From positions 620,001-684,000 of the forward strand of contig NZ_AP025628.1 of assembly GCF_025999835.1 (NCBI RefSeq): a stretch of DNA of 64,000 nucleotides. Reading direction: 5' to 3'. Both the position numbers and the translations under genes were made by a program. The stretch is from Caldinitratiruptor microaerophilus. Lineage in GTDB: Bacteria > Bacillota > Sulfobacillia > Symbiobacteriales > ZC4RG38. How positions within the stretch are numbered: position 1 is the first letter of the stretch; the number at the start of each line of letters is the position of its first letter. Positions 52,148-61,802 of the stretch are shown in pieces. The notes under the pieces are model-generated. The model was not told the DNA's origin. It did no database searches and saw nothing but the letters and a program-made list of their open reading frames with translations.

Positions 52148-54208
52148 ATGCAGGTTCGGGTCGGTGTGGACGTGGGCGGCACGTTCACCGACGTCAGCTT
52201 GTTCGATCCGGACTCCGGCACCGTGCACGTGTTCAAGCTGCTAAGTACCCCGCACGACCAGTCCGTCGCCATCGTCGACGGCATCCGGGCGATCCTCGAC
52301 CAGGCCGGCGCAAGCCCCGCCGACGTGGTGTACCTCGCCCACGGGACCACGGTGGCGACGAACGCTCTCCTCGAACACAAGGGGGCGCGCGTCGGCTTGA
52401 TCACGACGCGTGGATTCGCGGATCTGCTGGACATCGGGCGGCAGAAACGGCCCAGCCTCTACGACCTGTTCGCGGACAAGCCTCCGGCGATCGTGCCCCG
52501 GTACCTCCGCGAGGAGGTGGCGGAGCGGCTTCGCAGCGACGGCACCGTGCTGGTACCGCTCGATCCCGACGAGGTGGAGGCGGCGGTCGAATCGCTGGCG
52601 CGCCGCGGCATCGAGGCCCTGGCGATCTGCTTCCTCCACGCGTACCGCAACCCGGAGCACGAGGCCCGTGCCCGGGACGTCGCCGAGGGGACGGCGCCGC
52701 ACCTCTACGTGTCGGCGTCCCACGAGGTCGCACCGGAATTCCGCGAGTACGAGCGCTTCAGCACGACGGTCATCAACGCCTATCTGGGGCCGGTGATGAG
52801 CCGGTACATCAAGAACCTGGGCGACCGGGTGCGCGACCTCGGCGTTGCGGTGGAGCCCTTCGTCACCCAGTCCAACGGCGGCATCATCTCCTTGCGCACC
52901 GTGCAGGACAACCCCGTCCGCACGGCCCTCTCCGGCCCCAGCGCCGGCGTCGTCGGGGCTTCGTACGTGGCCCGCACGGCCGGCTTCGAGGACATCATCA
53001 CCTTCGACATGGGCGGCACGAGCACCGACGTGTGCCTGGTCAAGAGCGGGACCCCGACCGTCTCGAGCCAGCGCAGCATCTCCGGGTACCCGATCCGCGT
53101 CCCCATGGTGGACATCCACACCATCGGGGCCGGGGGTGGCAGCATTGCCTGGATCGATCCGGCGGGTGCCCTGCGGGTGGGTCCGGAGAGCGCCGGCGCC
53201 CGTCCGGGGCCGGCCGCGTACGGGCTGGGTGGCGACAGGGCGACCGTCACGGACGCCAACGTGGTACTGGGGCGCCTCAACCCGCGGTACCTCCTGGGCG
53301 GACGTGTGGCCATCGACTATGCGGCCGCCGAGCGGGCGGTCGGCCGGCTGGCCCAGGGGCTCGGCGTCCCCGCGGTGGAGGCCGCCATGGGCGTGCTGCG
53401 GGTGGTCAATTCGAACATGGCCCGGGCGATCCGGGCGGTGTCGGTCGACAAGGGTGAGGACCCCCGGTCCTACGTGCTCCTCGCCTTTGGCGGTGCCGGC
53501 CCCGTCCACGCGGCGGAGCTGGCGGCCGAGCTGGGCATGAGCACGGTACTCGTCCCTACCAGGCCCGGCATCCTGTGCGCCATGGGCCTCCTGGCTACGG
53601 ACCTGCGGAGCGATTACGTCCGCTCGCGGGTGCTGCCGGCGGTGCCCGAGGCCGTACCCGAAGTGAACCGGGTCTTCGCCGAGATGGAGGCGCTGGCCGG
53701 AGACTGGCTCGACCGGGAAGGGGTTCCGCCGGAGAAGCGCCGGTTCGTCCGGAGCGTGGACATGCGGTACAGCCGGCAGAACCACGAGCTCCCCGTGGCG
53801 GTCCCGGACGGCGAGTTCACCGTGCAGGTCCTCGAACAGGTCGTCGGTGATTTCCACCTCGGCCACGAGAAGAACTACGGCTTCGCCGACCCGTCCTCTC
53901 CCGTCCACTTCGTGAACTTCCGCTTGGTGGCCATGGGCGACGCGCCGAAGCTCCCGATCGCCGCGCTGGCGAAGGGCACCGGTACGCCTCCGCCCGACGC
54001 CGTGCTCGAGCGCCGGCCGGTCTTCTTCCCGGCCGCGGGGGACTACGTCGAGACCCCGGTCTACGCGCGCGATCACCTGCGGGCCGGCGACCGGTTTGAA
54101 GGGCCTGCGATCGTCGAGCAACTCGACACCACCACGGTCGTTCCGCCCGGCTGCGCGGTGACCGTGGACGCATACGGCAACCTGGTCGTGGAGGTGGGAC
54201 GGGCGTGA
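52148..54208 (+). CDS. hyuA: Hydantoinase/oxoprolinase family protein, A subunit
   Basis: A 686-aa subunit starting at ATG 52148. The N-terminal ATPase-like fold of the HyuA family is clear: VRVGVDVGGTFTDVSLFDPD, VVYLAHGTTVATNALLEHKG and GLITTRGFADLLDIGRQKRP. Later come QSNGGIISLRTVQDNPVRTA, LSGPSAGVVGASYVARTAGF and DIITFDMGGTSTDVCLVKSG. These enzymes use ATP to open cyclic amides such as N-methylhydantoin or 5-oxoproline, or to carboxylate ketones. Its stop overlaps the start of the B subunit gene. The transporter upstream probably supplies the substrate. Confidence 0.92.
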   Translation: MQVRVGVDVGGTFTDVSLFDPDSGTVHVFKLLSTPHDQSVAIVDGIRAILDQAGASPADVVYLAHGTTVATNALLEHKGARVGLITTRGFADLLDIGRQKRPSLYDLFADKPPAIVPRYLREEVAERLRSDGTVLVPLDPDEVEAAVESLARRGIEALAICFLHAYRNPEHEARARDVAEGTAPHLYVSASHEVAPEFREYERFSTTVINAYLGPVMSRYIKNLGDRVRDLGVAVEPFVTQSNGGIISLRTVQDNPVRTALSGPSAGVVGASYVARTAGFEDIITFDMGGTSTDVCLVKSGTPTVSSQRSISGYPIRVPMVDIHTIGAGGGSIAWIDPAGALRVGPESAGARPGPAAYGLGGDRATVTDANVVLGRLNPRYLLGGRVAIDYAAAERAVGRLAQGLGVPAVEAAMGVLRVVNSNMARAIRAVSVDKGEDPRSYVLLAFGGAGPVHAAELAAELGMSTVLVPTRPGILCAMGLLATDLRSDYVRSRVLPAVPEAVPEVNRVFAEMEALAGDWLDREGVPPEKRRFVRSVDMRYSRQNHELPVAVPDGEFTVQVLEQVVGDFHLGHEKNYGFADPSSPVHFVNFRLVAMGDAPKLPIAALAKGTGTPPPDAVLERRPVFFPAAGDYVETPVYARDHLRAGDRFEGPAIVEQLDTTTVVPPGCAVTVDAYGNLVVEVGRA

Positions 54209-55998
54209 ACGGAGGTCCATCCGCTCGTGCGCAACTCGATCCGGTAACCGTCCAGGTGCTGGGCAACTACTTCATGTCGATCGCCGAGGAGATGGGCGCC
54301 CGGCTGATCCGGTCCTCGTACTCCTCGAACATCAAAGAGCGGGCGGACTGCTCGGCCGCCCTCTTCGACCGGGACGGGAACGTGATCGCCCAGGCCGACC
54401 ACATCCCCATGCACATGGGCTCCATGCTCGGCATCGTGCGGGCCATCAAGGCGCGCTACGGCGAGTCCGGCGTAAGGCCGGGCGACATGTTCGTGACGAA
54501 CGACCCGTACAGCGGCGGCGGCACCCACCTCCCGGACATCACCGTGGCCGCTCCGGTCTTCTACGAAGGCGAGCTGGTTGGCTTCGCCGCCAACATCGCA
54601 CACCACTCCGACGTCGGCGGCCGGGTCCCGGGTAGCAACTCGGGCGACTCCACCAGTATCTACCAGGAGGGGCTGCGCATCCCGCTGGTGCGCCTGGTCA
54701 GCGAAGGCCGGTTGCAGACGGAGATCCTCGACTTCATCCTGCTCAACTCCCGGTTGCCCCGGGAGCGGGAGGGCGACATCCAGGCCCAGATCGCCGCCAA
54801 CCGCGTGGGCGTGGAACGGCTCCAGGAGGCGTGCCGGCGGTACGGGGTGGCCACGGTCACCGGGGCCATGGTCGGCCTGCTCGACTACGCCGAGCGCCGG
54901 ATCCGTCTCGCCATCGAGAAGGTGCCCGACGGCACCTACACGTTCACGGACTACATGGACGACGACGGGATCACCGACGAGCCCATCCCAATCACCGTCA
55001 CCGTCCGCGTTCAGGGTGACAGCATCCACCTGGACTTCACCGGCTCGGGCCGGCACGCCGGAGGCGCCATCAACATCGTCCGGACCGCCCTGGAGGCGAC
55101 GGTGTACTTCGCCTTGAAGGCGGCCCTCGACCCCGACATCCCGGCGAACGGAGGCTACCACCGGGCGATCCGGATCACGGCGCCCGAGGGCACCATCGTC
55201 AACGCGGTGCCGCCGGCCGCGGTCGCGGGCCGCACCGATACGGCCCAGCGGATCGTGGACACGGTCCTGGGCGCGCTCGCGCAGGCCATTCCCGACCGGA
55301 TTCCCGCCGCCTGCCACAGCGCCATGTCCGCGGTCATGTTCGCCGGGTTCGACGCGGAGGGGGCCAACTACTTTGTGTACCCGGAGACCATCGGCGGCGG
55401 GTTCGGCGCCCGGCCCTCGAAGGACGGCATGGATGGGGTGCAGGTCCACGTGACGAACTCCTCCAACCTCCCCGTCGAGGCGCTCGAGCTCGAGTACCCC
55501 CTTCTCATCGAGCACTACGGCCTCATCCCCGACTCCGGCGGACCGGGGCGGTGGCGCGGCGGCCTCGGGATCCGCCGGGATATCCGGATCCTGGGCCGCG
55601 ACGTCGAGTTCTCGTCCCACGCCGACCGCCAGAAGTTCGCCCCCTGGGGGCTAGAGGGAGGGATGCCGGCGAAGGCGGGTCGCTTCGTGATCAACCCTGG
55701 CACCCCCCAGGAGCGCAGGCTGGCGTCCGGGAAGGTGTCGCACGTCCGCCTCGCTCCGGGCGATGTCCTCAGCGCCCAGACGCCCGGCGGCGGCGGGTTT
55801 GGCGACCCGCTGGAGCGGGAACCCGAGCGGGTCGCGCAGGACGTGCTGGAGCGGAAAGTCAGCGTCCGGGCGGCGCGGGAGGTCTACGGCGTCGTCGTGG
55901 ACGCCGAGGGGCGTCTCGACCTGGAAGCCACCGCGCGCCTCCGCCAGGAGCTGCGTGGCGCCCGGAACCAGCAGGCTGGCTTCTTTCCCAGCGTCTAA
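54205..55998 (+). CDS. hyuB: Hydantoinase B/oxoprolinase family protein, B subunit
   Basis: A 597-aa subunit with GTG start overlapping the hyuA stop (GTGA). HyuB signatures are ARLIRSSYSSNIKERADCSA, FDRDGNVIAQADHIPMHMGS and GDMFVTNDPYSGGGTHLPDI. It also has GFAANIAHHSDVGGRVPGSN and ETIGGGFGARPSKDGMDGVQ. It forms the catalytic complex with HyuA. The length is at the longer end of the family range. The 27-base gap to the next gene supports co-transcription. Confidence 0.93.
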   Translation: MNGGPSARAQLDPVTVQVLGNYFMSIAEEMGARLIRSSYSSNIKERADCSAALFDRDGNVIAQADHIPMHMGSMLGIVRAIKARYGESGVRPGDMFVTNDPYSGGGTHLPDITVAAPVFYEGELVGFAANIAHHSDVGGRVPGSNSGDSTSIYQEGLRIPLVRLVSEGRLQTEILDFILLNSRLPREREGDIQAQIAANRVGVERLQEACRRYGVATVTGAMVGLLDYAERRIRLAIEKVPDGTYTFTDYMDDDGITDEPIPITVTVRVQGDSIHLDFTGSGRHAGGAINIVRTALEATVYFALKAALDPDIPANGGYHRAIRITAPEGTIVNAVPPAAVAGRTDTAQRIVDTVLGALAQAIPDRIPAACHSAMSAVMFAGFDAEGANYFVYPETIGGGFGARPSKDGMDGVQVHVTNSSNLPVEALELEYPLLIEHYGLIPDSGGPGRWRGGLGIRRDIRILGRDVEFSSHADRQKFAPWGLEGGMPAKAGRFVINPGTPQERRLASGKVSHVRLAPGDVLSAQTPGGGGFGDPLEREPERVAQDVLERKVSVRAAREVYGVVVDAEGRLDLEATARLRQELRGARNQQAGFFPSV

Positions 55999-56025
55999 CC
56001 CCGCGAAAAGGCAGGTCATGTAGAC

Positions 56026-57054
56026 ATGCTGACCGTTCGCTTCCTGAACCAGGACGACGTGATCGCTTGCGGCGGGGCCGACATGGCCGCTGCCGTGCAG
56101 GACATCGAGAACGTGTTCGCGCTCCATGCCCGGGGTGACGTGGTGCTTCCCTCCAAGACCGTGTTGCGCTGGGGGGGTATCGAGTCCGAGTACTCGCACG
56201 GGCGCATCAACGCCATGCCGGCGTACGTGGGCGGCGACGTGCACATGGCCGGCATCAAGTGGATCTCCGGTTTCCCCAAGAACCCCTTCACGAACGGGTT
56301 GCCGAGGGCCGTCGGCATCACCATCCTCAACGATCCGGACACGGGCGTTCCCCTGGCCATCATGGACGGGACGCTGATCAGCGCCGTGCGAACCGGCGCC
56401 GTGACGGGCGTGGCCGCCAAGTACCTGGCCCGCCCGGACAGCGAGATCGCCGGGATCATCGGGACGGGCGTGCAGAGCCGGACCCAGCTCAGGGCCCTCA
56501 AAGTTGTCCTCCCGGCGCTGAAGGAGGTGAAGGCCTTCGACGTGGACCGGGGCCGCCGCGAGCGGTTCGCGGAGGAAATGTCCGCGGACCTCGGAATCGA
56601 GGTGAGGCCGGTGAACTCCGCCGAGGAGGCTGTCCGCGGCAGCCAGGTACTCGTCACGGCCACCACTTCGAAGGAGCCCGTCGTCAAGGCGGAGTGGATC
56701 GAACCCGGGCTCTTCTACTCCGCCGTGGGCGGCCATGAATTCGAGTATGCGGTGGCCGACCGGGCGAGCAAGATCGTCGTCGACAACTGGGAGGAGATCA
56801 AGCACCGGGGCAGCCAGACGCTGTGCTTCATGCACCGGGAAGGCCTCCTGCCCGACGATCGCATCCACGCCGAACTGGGCGAGGTGGTGATCGGCCGCAA
56901 GGCGGGCCGGCAGAGCGCCGGCGAGTTCATCCTCTTCGCCTCGGTCGGGATGGGCCTGGAGGACGTGGCCGTCGCCAGCCGGGTCCTGCGCACGGCCAGG
57001 GAACGAGGGATCGGTAGCGATCTGGTGCTGTGGCGGGAGCCGTTCTCGAAGTGA
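56026..57054 (+). CDS. Ornithine cyclodeaminase / mu-crystallin family protein
   Basis: A 342-aa NAD(P)-dependent enzyme starting at ATG 56026. The N-terminal substrate domain has INAMPAYVGGDVHMAGIKWI with the substrate-contacting lysine. It continues with MDGTLISAVRTGAVTGVAAK. The Rossmann motif is IAGIIGTGVQSRTQLRALKV. Members are ornithine cyclodeaminases, ketimine or opine-type dehydrogenases and alanine dehydrogenases. Placed between cyclic amidase genes and an amino-acid dehydrogenase-type complex, a ketimine/imino acid reductase or opine role is likely. A strong hairpin follows the gene. Confidence 0.88.
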   Translation: MLTVRFLNQDDVIACGGADMAAAVQDIENVFALHARGDVVLPSKTVLRWGGIESEYSHGRINAMPAYVGGDVHMAGIKWISGFPKNPFTNGLPRAVGITILNDPDTGVPLAIMDGTLISAVRTGAVTGVAAKYLARPDSEIAGIIGTGVQSRTQLRALKVVLPALKEVKAFDVDRGRRERFAEEMSADLGIEVRPVNSAEEAVRGSQVLVTATTSKEPVVKAEWIEPGLFYSAVGGHEFEYAVADRASKIVVDNWEEIKHRGSQTLCFMHREGLLPDDRIHAELGEVVIGRKAGRQSAGEFILFASVGMGLEDVAVASRVLRTARERGIGSDLVLWREPFSK

Positions 57055-57068
57055 TATTCGAGCGGGCT

Positions 57069-57094
57069 ACCCACCCCACGGAAGCGGGGTGGGT
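57069..57094. terminator. GC-rich hairpin after the cyclodeaminase-like gene
   Basis: ACCCACCCC (57069-57077) and GGGGTGGGT (57086-57094) form a 9-bp stem with an 8-base loop. There is no T run, so it may protect the 3' end or partly reduce readthrough into the next genes. Confidence 0.4.
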
Positions 57095-57133
57095 GGCCGG
57101 TACGAGATCGCGCGAAAACGTGGGAGCTGACGT

Positions 57134-57457
57134 ATGCGTCTGGCGAGTCATCCGGTTCTCGGACCCGTGCCCCGGGGCGAGCCCGTCACGATCTACGTGG
57201 AAGGCCGGCCGGTCGAGGCCCACGCCGGCGAACCGCTGGCCGTCGCCCTGCTGGCGGCCGGGATTCACGCCTTCGGGCACACCCGCAAGCTCGACCGGCC
57301 GCGGGGGCTCTACTGCGCCGAGGGGACGTGCGGTGAGTGCCGGGTCGAGGTGGACGGCCGGCCGGGCGTCCTCGCCTGTGTCGCGCCGGTCGTCGCGGGC
57401 ATGCGGGTCCGCCTGCCCCGGGGCGAGCTCGACCTGCTGGGGGAGGAGCGGCGGTGA
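57134..57457 (+). CDS. (2Fe-2S)-binding small subunit, HcnA/SoxA-alpha type
   Basis: A 107-aa ferredoxin-like protein. The cysteine pattern of the plant-type 2Fe-2S domain is RGLYCAEGTCGECRVEVDG followed by VLACVAPV. The start includes GEPVTIYVEGRPVEAHAGEP. It corresponds to the small subunit of three-part flavoprotein dehydrogenases (HcnABC, opine or D-amino acid/hydroxyproline dehydrogenases). The next gene overlaps it by four bases, so the subunits are made together. Confidence 0.88.
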   Translation: MRLASHPVLGPVPRGEPVTIYVEGRPVEAHAGEPLAVALLAAGIHAFGHTRKLDRPRGLYCAEGTCGECRVEVDGRPGVLACVAPVVAGMRVRLPRGELDLLGEERR

Positions 57458-58764
57458 GGGCGGACGTCGTGGTCATCGGCAGCGGTCCGGCCGGCCTGTC
57501 GGCCGCGCGGGCGGCGGCGGCCGCCGGAGTGCAGGTCGTGGTCGTGGAGGAGGCGCCGTGGGCCGGTGGGCGGCTGGCCTGCCGGGTCGACACCCTCGAT
57601 TCCCCTCCGGCCCTCGCCGGCCGCCGGGCCGACCAGGCAGCCCGGGAGCTCGTGGCGGCCGCCGGGGCCGCCGGCGCGACGATCGAGACGGGCACCCTGG
57701 CGTGGGGCCTCTTTCCCGGCGCTCCCGGCACCGTCGCCGTGCGGCGGGACGGGCGGGTGGAGGCCGTCGAGGCGGGGGCCGTGGTGGTCGCCACCGGGTC
57801 GCTGCCGGCGCCGTATCCCTTCACCGGCTGGACCCTGCCCGGCGTCATGACGGCGCCGGCGGTGGAGCGGCTGATCAACCGCCACGGATTCCTCCCCGGC
57901 CGGCAGGCCGTGGTGGTTGGCGATACCTCGGAGGCCGGGCGGGTCGCCCGGCTCCTCGAGCTCTGCGGCGCCGCGGTGGAGCAGGTGCAGGACATCGAGA
58001 GCGCCGGCGGGCAGGGGCGGGTGGAGGAGGTGACGGTCGGCGGCCAGACCCGGCCCGCCGACCTCGTCGTGCTGGCGGTCGGCCGCCTGCCCCAGGTGGA
58101 GCTGCTGAACGCGGCCGGGTGCCCGATCGGCGCCGATGGCGTGCCGCAGCACGACCCCAGCACGGGCCGGACGCCGCTTGTCGGGGTCTTCGTCGCTGGC
58201 AGCGCCGGCGGTGCCGGGAACCTGGCGATGTCGATCGGGTCAGGGGCGATCGCGGGGATCTCGGCGGCGGAGCACGTGGGAGCCCTGACCCGAGCGGAGG
58301 CGGCGGCCCGCCGGTGGGATCTGATCCGGCAACTGCCGCCTCCGGCCCGGCTCTCGGCCCCGGAGCGGCCGCTTCCCGTGGACGAGTTCGCCCTGGTCTG
58401 CCGCTGCGAGGAGATCCCGCGTACCGAGGTGGAGGACGCCATCCGTGCCGGGGCCCGGACGGTCGATGACGTCAAGCGCATGACCCGGTGCGGCATGGGC
58501 TTCTGCCAGGGCAAGAACTGCACGCGCACCGTGATGAACCTGCTGGCCTTGCGCGGGGCCGCCACCCGGGGGCAGGCGGGCTCTGGCGCCGCGGCGCCCG
58601 GCGGTCCGCTGCGGCCGGACCGGCCGGGGGCGGTGGAACTCCGGCCCATGCGGCTGCGTCCCCCGGTGCGCCCCGTGCGGCTGGGCGAGCTGGCCGCCGC
58701 CGGGCGGGACGTCTCCCTGCTGGAGCGGGCCATTCATCCGGAGGGGGAGGAGCCGCACCCGTGA
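57454..58764 (+). CDS. FAD/NAD(P)-binding subunit with BFD-like 2Fe-2S domain, HcnB type
   Basis: A 436-aa subunit with GTG start in a GTGA overlap. The first half is a two-dinucleotide-binding flavoprotein fold: ADVVVIGSGPAGLSAARAAA, VVVATGSLPAPYPFTGWTLP and a second nucleotide motif around QAVVVGDTSEAGRVARLLEL. The C-terminal part has a BFD-like cysteine cluster: LVCRCEEIPRTEVEDAIRAG, then MTRCGMGFCQGKNCTRTVMN. This is the middle subunit layout of HcnABC-like dehydrogenases. It passes electrons between the catalytic flavin subunit and the small iron-sulphur subunit. Confidence 0.88.
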   Translation: MRADVVVIGSGPAGLSAARAAAAAGVQVVVVEEAPWAGGRLACRVDTLDSPPALAGRRADQAARELVAAAGAAGATIETGTLAWGLFPGAPGTVAVRRDGRVEAVEAGAVVVATGSLPAPYPFTGWTLPGVMTAPAVERLINRHGFLPGRQAVVVGDTSEAGRVARLLELCGAAVEQVQDIESAGGQGRVEEVTVGGQTRPADLVVLAVGRLPQVELLNAAGCPIGADGVPQHDPSTGRTPLVGVFVAGSAGGAGNLAMSIGSGAIAGISAAEHVGALTRAEAAARRWDLIRQLPPPARLSAPERPLPVDEFALVCRCEEIPRTEVEDAIRAGARTVDDVKRMTRCGMGFCQGKNCTRTVMNLLALRGAATRGQAGSGAAAPGGPLRPDRPGAVELRPMRLRPPVRPVRLGELAAAGRDVSLLERAIHPEGEEPHP

Positions 58765-59834
58765 AGTTCGATTACGACGTCGTGGTCGTGGGCGGCGGCA
58801 TCGTCGGCGGCAGCGTCGCCTTCCACCTGGCCGAAGCCGGCAGGTCCATCCTCGTCGTCGACCGGGCCTTCCCGGCCAGCGGCACCTCCGGGGCGACCCA
58901 GTCCTGGGTCTGGGTGCACACGAAGAGCCCGCCCTTCTACGGGGAGTTCAACCACCTCAGCGCGATGATGTACCCGGACTTCGAAAAGCGGCTCGGGGCG
59001 GACATCGAGTACCAGCGCACGGGCGGCATCAGCCTTCTCTTCACGCCCGGAGAGGTGGAGAAGGCCCGGGAGCTGGTGGAGCGCCAGCGGGCCGTGGGGA
59101 TCGACGTGAGCCTGCTCACGCGGGAAGAGATCCTCTCGCTCGAGCCCGCCGTCAGCCCGGACGTCCTGGGTGCCACCTACAGCCCCGCGGACGGCAACGT
59201 GAACTCGCTGCGCCTGGTCTTTGCGGTGATGCGGGCCAACCAGGCCCGCGGCGTGACGTACTGGACCTACACGGCCGTGACGGGGATGGAGCTGACGGAC
59301 GGCGGCGTGCAGGTGCACACGGAGCGAGGGAGCGTCACGGCCCGGCAGGTGGCGATCTGCGGCGGGCCGTGGGCGCCGGAGCTCGGCGCGATGCTCGGCA
59401 TCCGCATCCCCGTCCGGCCGGTGCGGGGCCAGGTGCTGGTGACGGAGCCCCTGGCGCCCCTCATCCGCCACACGATGGTGGGGATGCGGCAGGCGGTGAA
59501 CGGGGAGATGCTGATCGGCTTCTCCTACGAGGAGGTGGGGTACGACAAGGGCAATTCGCTGGCCCCCATGCTGGAGGGGGCGCGGCTGGCGCAGCGGATG
59601 GTGCCCGCCCTGGCCGCCGCCCACGTCGTTCGGTGCTTCAGCGGGCTCAGGGCCATGCCCCAGGACGGGCTGCCCATCCTCGGGCCGGTGCCGGGGAAGC
59701 CCGGGGTGTTCGTGGCGGCCCTTCACAGCGGCTTCACCCTGGCGCCCCTCGTCGGGACGCTCATGGCGGAGGTCATGTGCGGGGAGGAGCCCTCGGTGCC
59801 GATGGAGCCGTACAGTATCACGCGTTTCGGGTAG
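58761..59834 (+). CDS. FAD-dependent catalytic subunit, HcnC/DAO type
   Basis: A 357-aa DAO-family protein with GTG start in a four-base overlap with the upstream gene. The FAD motif is YDVVVVGGGIVGGSVAFHLA. It continues with SGTSGATQSWVWVHTKSP, and the C-terminal motif is GLRAMPQDGLPILGPVPGKP and AALHSGFTLAPLVGTLMAE. As the third gene of a coupled trio it should be the substrate-oxidising subunit. HcnABC-like complexes oxidise glycine, proline, hydroxyproline or opines at the membrane; substrate is not readable. Confidence 0.88.
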   Translation: MKFDYDVVVVGGGIVGGSVAFHLAEAGRSILVVDRAFPASGTSGATQSWVWVHTKSPPFYGEFNHLSAMMYPDFEKRLGADIEYQRTGGISLLFTPGEVEKARELVERQRAVGIDVSLLTREEILSLEPAVSPDVLGATYSPADGNVNSLRLVFAVMRANQARGVTYWTYTAVTGMELTDGGVQVHTERGSVTARQVAICGGPWAPELGAMLGIRIPVRPVRGQVLVTEPLAPLIRHTMVGMRQAVNGEMLIGFSYEEVGYDKGNSLAPMLEGARLAQRMVPALAAAHVVRCFSGLRAMPQDGLPILGPVPGKPGVFVAALHSGFTLAPLVGTLMAEVMCGEEPSVPMEPYSITRFG

Positions 59835-60199
59835 GCCTTTTCGGGTGCGGTCTGGACCCGGTGCGGCGGGGACGGGGATACCCCGCCCCGGGGCGTAACG
59901 CCATGGTGTTGCCCGAAGCCTCCGGCCTCGTCTCGTGGCCCGGCCGGGGGTTTCCTCACTTTGCGGCGCTGGCCCCGGACCGGTCGGCGTCCCACCGGTC
60001 AGGGCTCGATGCGGGTTCCCAGCACCTCGAGGAATTTCGCCGGCCACTCCGGGCGGGCCGGCCATGCCGGGGGAGGCAGGACTTTGCCGTCCTGCGCCGT
60101 AGTTCGGAATAGTGGAAACCGGCTGGATGATCCTTCCATCCGCCGCCGGTGGTCGGAGGCGCCAGGCCGGTTTCCCCATCGGAGAGGAGGTCGGGACGC
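59835..60199. other. 365-base intergenic region with one perfect hairpin
   Basis: GCAGGAC (60077-60083) and GTCCTGC (60090-60096) form a 7-bp stem with loop TTTGCC, followed by GCCGTAGTTCGGAATAGTGG. A similar GCAGGAC-containing hairpin occurs at 26511-26528, which may mean a dispersed element. No gene is supported. Confidence 0.4.
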
Positions 60200-61684
60200 A
60201 TGGCGCTGTCGGACGAGCTCGCGTACCTCCCGGCGACCGAGTTGGCCGCACGCGTCCGGCGCCGGGACCTGTCGCCGGTGGAGGTGACGGACGCCTTCAT
60301 CCAGCGCATCGAACGCCGGAACCCGAGTCTCAACGCGTTCGTCTACCTCGCGTTCGACGACGCCCGGCGCCGGGCGAAGGATGCCGAGCAGGCGGTGCTG
60401 CGCGGCGAGGAACTGGGCCCGCTGCACGGGGTGCCCACCGCCATGAAGGACCTGTTCGACTTCCATCCCGGCTGGCCGAGCACCCTGGGCGGGATCCGGG
60501 CCCTGAAGGGCCACGTGATCGACGCCTACTGCGCCTGGGCTGAGCGCATCGAGCGGGCCGGAGCGATCATCCTGGGCAAGACGAACAGCCCTATCATGGG
60601 CTTCCGGGGCACCACGGACAATTACCTCTTCGGCCCCACGCGCAACCCCTTCAACCTGGCCAAGAACCCCGGCGGATCGTCGGGCGGCAGCGCCGCGGCG
60701 GTCGCGGACGGGCTGGTACCGTTCGCCGAGGGGACCGACGGCGGCGGCTCGATCCGCATCCCGGCGGCCTGGTCCGGCGTGTACGGGTACAAGGCGTCGT
60801 TCGGCCGGGTGCCGGCGGTGGCGCGGCCCAACGCGTTCTCCCTCGACACACCCTTCATCTTCGAGGGCGTCCTGACCCGGACAGTGGAGGACGCCGCCCT
60901 GGTCCTGAGCGCGCTGGCCGGCTACGATCCCCGCGACCCCTTCAGCCTGGACGAGACCGTGGACTTCGCCGGCGCCGTGCGCCGGTCCATTCGGGGGATG
61001 AAGATCGCGTACAGCCCGGACCTGGATGTCTTTCCGGTCGACCGGCGGGTACGCAAGGTCGTCGACGAGGCCGTCCGGGCGTTCGAGGAGGCGGGCGCTC
61101 GGGTCGAACCGGTCCGGGTGGGCATCCGCCACCACCAGCGGGAGCTCAGCGACGTCTGGTGCCGGCTCATCATGCCGATCAACATCGGCGCGCTGGAGAG
61201 CTTCCGGCGCCAGGGGATCGACCTCCTCGGAGAGCACCGGGAGGACTTCCCGCCCGAGTACCTGGAGTGGGTCGACCGGGGTTACCGGATGACCATGCTC
61301 GAGTTCATCCGGGACCAGGAGATCCGCACCGAGGTGTACGACGCGATCCAGGGCGTGCTGAACCGGTACGACCTCCTCGTCACGCCCACCCTGGCGACCG
61401 TGGCCGTGGACAACGCCACCGACGGGAACACGGTCGGGCCGCGTGAGGTCGAAGGCGAGGCGGTGGACCCGCTCATCGGCTGGTGCCTCACCTACGTCGT
61501 GAACTTCACCGGGCATCCGGCCGCCTCGGCACCGGCCGGGCTGTCGGACGACGGCCTGCCGGTAGGGCTGCAGATCATCGGCCGGCGCTACGCCGACGCG
61601 GACGTTCTCGCCGCCAGCGCCGCCCTCGAGCGGGTGCGGCCGTGGAAGGACCTGTACCGGATCCCCGCCGCCCGGCCTGTTTGA
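60200..61684 (+). CDS. Amidase signature family enzyme
   Basis: A 494-aa amidase with ATG at 60200 behind GAGGAGG; the reading frame extends upstream but without homology. The Ser-cisSer-Lys triad is present: the lysine in GVPTAMKDLFDFHPGW near residue 82, the cis serine in NPGGSSGGSAAAVADG near 157 and the nucleophile in EGTDGGGSIRIPAAWSG near 181. Members hydrolyse amides in nitrogen scavenging or act as GatA. No gatC or gatB is adjacent, so a catabolic amidase is likely, in keeping with the hydantoinase genes upstream. It is separated from them by 365 bases and may have its own promoter. Confidence 0.9.
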   Translation: MALSDELAYLPATELAARVRRRDLSPVEVTDAFIQRIERRNPSLNAFVYLAFDDARRRAKDAEQAVLRGEELGPLHGVPTAMKDLFDFHPGWPSTLGGIRALKGHVIDAYCAWAERIERAGAIILGKTNSPIMGFRGTTDNYLFGPTRNPFNLAKNPGGSSGGSAAAVADGLVPFAEGTDGGGSIRIPAAWSGVYGYKASFGRVPAVARPNAFSLDTPFIFEGVLTRTVEDAALVLSALAGYDPRDPFSLDETVDFAGAVRRSIRGMKIAYSPDLDVFPVDRRVRKVVDEAVRAFEEAGARVEPVRVGIRHHQRELSDVWCRLIMPINIGALESFRRQGIDLLGEHREDFPPEYLEWVDRGYRMTMLEFIRDQEIRTEVYDAIQGVLNRYDLLVTPTLATVAVDNATDGNTVGPREVEGEAVDPLIGWCLTYVVNFTGHPAASAPAGLSDDGLPVGLQIIGRRYADADVLAASAALERVRPWKDLYRIPAARPV

Positions 61685-61802
61685 CGTACCGCTTTTCAGC
61701 CCCGCCGTCGGGAGAGGCCCGGGCAGGAGGAGGCCGCCCTGCTGGCAAATTCATCCCTGCCGCGATGACGCGCGGTACGTTCTGATGCAGGGGGGTCAAG
61801 CC

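Noticed and set aside
52241-54220. 659-aa minus-strand open frame opposite hyuA
   Set aside because: Antisense shadow of a well conserved gene; no recognisable domain.
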